Position numbers and translations under genes: made by a program. The notes under the pieces are model-generated. The model saw only the letters and a program-made list of their open reading frames with translations, had not been told where the DNA came from and ran no database searches. Of a stretch of DNA of 39,180 bases, positions 38,602 to 39,180 are shown piece after piece. Source of the DNA: Betaproteobacteria bacterium (GTDB lineage Bacteria > Pseudomonadota > Gammaproteobacteria > Burkholderiales > Burkholderiaceae); contig VGIH01000003.1 of NCBI GenBank assembly GCA_016867965.1, positions 1-39,180 on the forward strand, in the 5' to 3' direction. Numbering within the stretch: position 1 is the first letter of the stretch; every line of letters begins with the position of its first letter.

Positions 38602-39180
<579 letters not shown>

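Overview
The window reads as the replication-origin region of a betaproteobacterial chromosome in the Burkholderiales, most likely Polynucleobacter or a close relative. The partial 16S rRNA at the right end has a Burkholderiaceae-type sequence. The gene order rpmH/dnaA/dnaN/gyrB and mnmG-rsmG-parA-parB-atpIBEFHAGDC fits, as does the DUF3717 gene next to gyrB. The genus is my inference from memory of 16S and gene order; no database was searched. The DNA is only moderately GC-rich and very compact. I count 39 protein genes (38 complete), one tRNA and the 5' part of one 16S rRNA. I see no mobile elements, prophage genes or CRISPR array.

Layout. Positions 1-4844 hold the 5' end of def (minus strand), a single-domain dprA, topB, and on the minus strand a stand-alone MnmC oxidoreductase whose 3' end overlaps topB by 148 nt. 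Positions 4850-10645 are a leftward block: rpmH-rnpA-yidD-yidC-mnmE, then pckG-mnmC. The AT-rich gap at 10646-10858 between the divergent rpmH and dnaA genes carries two perfect DnaA boxes and is the best oriC candidate. Gene orientation flips there. From 10859 to 32725 every gene points right: dnaA, dnaN, gyrB, a SET-domain methyltransferase, a DUF3717 protein, a TSUP transporter, mnmG, rsmG, parA, parB, the nine-gene atp operon, hemE and priA. The rest has mixed strands: gcvH, a metallo-beta-lactamase-fold hydrolase, a zinc-ribbon mini-protein with a fatty acid desaturase, tRNA-Arg(CCG), a membrane-anchored cytochrome c, rsmI, a DiaA-like SIS protein, a BON-domain lipoprotein, and an rrn promoter, leader and 16S gene.

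How it works together. The core is a replication and segregation module: DnaA, beta clamp, gyrase, PriA, a DiaA-like protein, ParA/ParB and two perfect parS palindromes. It is combined with the enzymes that modify wobble uridine 34 in tRNA (MnmE, MnmG, and the FAD half of MnmC), membrane protein insertion (YidC, YidD) and the F-type H+ ATP synthase.

No entirely new multi-gene system is visible. The most interesting signals are: DnaA boxes in three separate intergenic regions, including an origin-like region between hemE and priA; one parS inside the mnmG coding sequence and another over the -35 of a putative mnmG-parAB promoter; four convergent gene pairs that all share or abut their stop codons, one with a 148-nt coding-on-coding overlap; five genes forced to start at TTG; a SET methyltransferase coupled to gyrB; and the apparent local loss of smg, yraN and the accessory domains of DprA.
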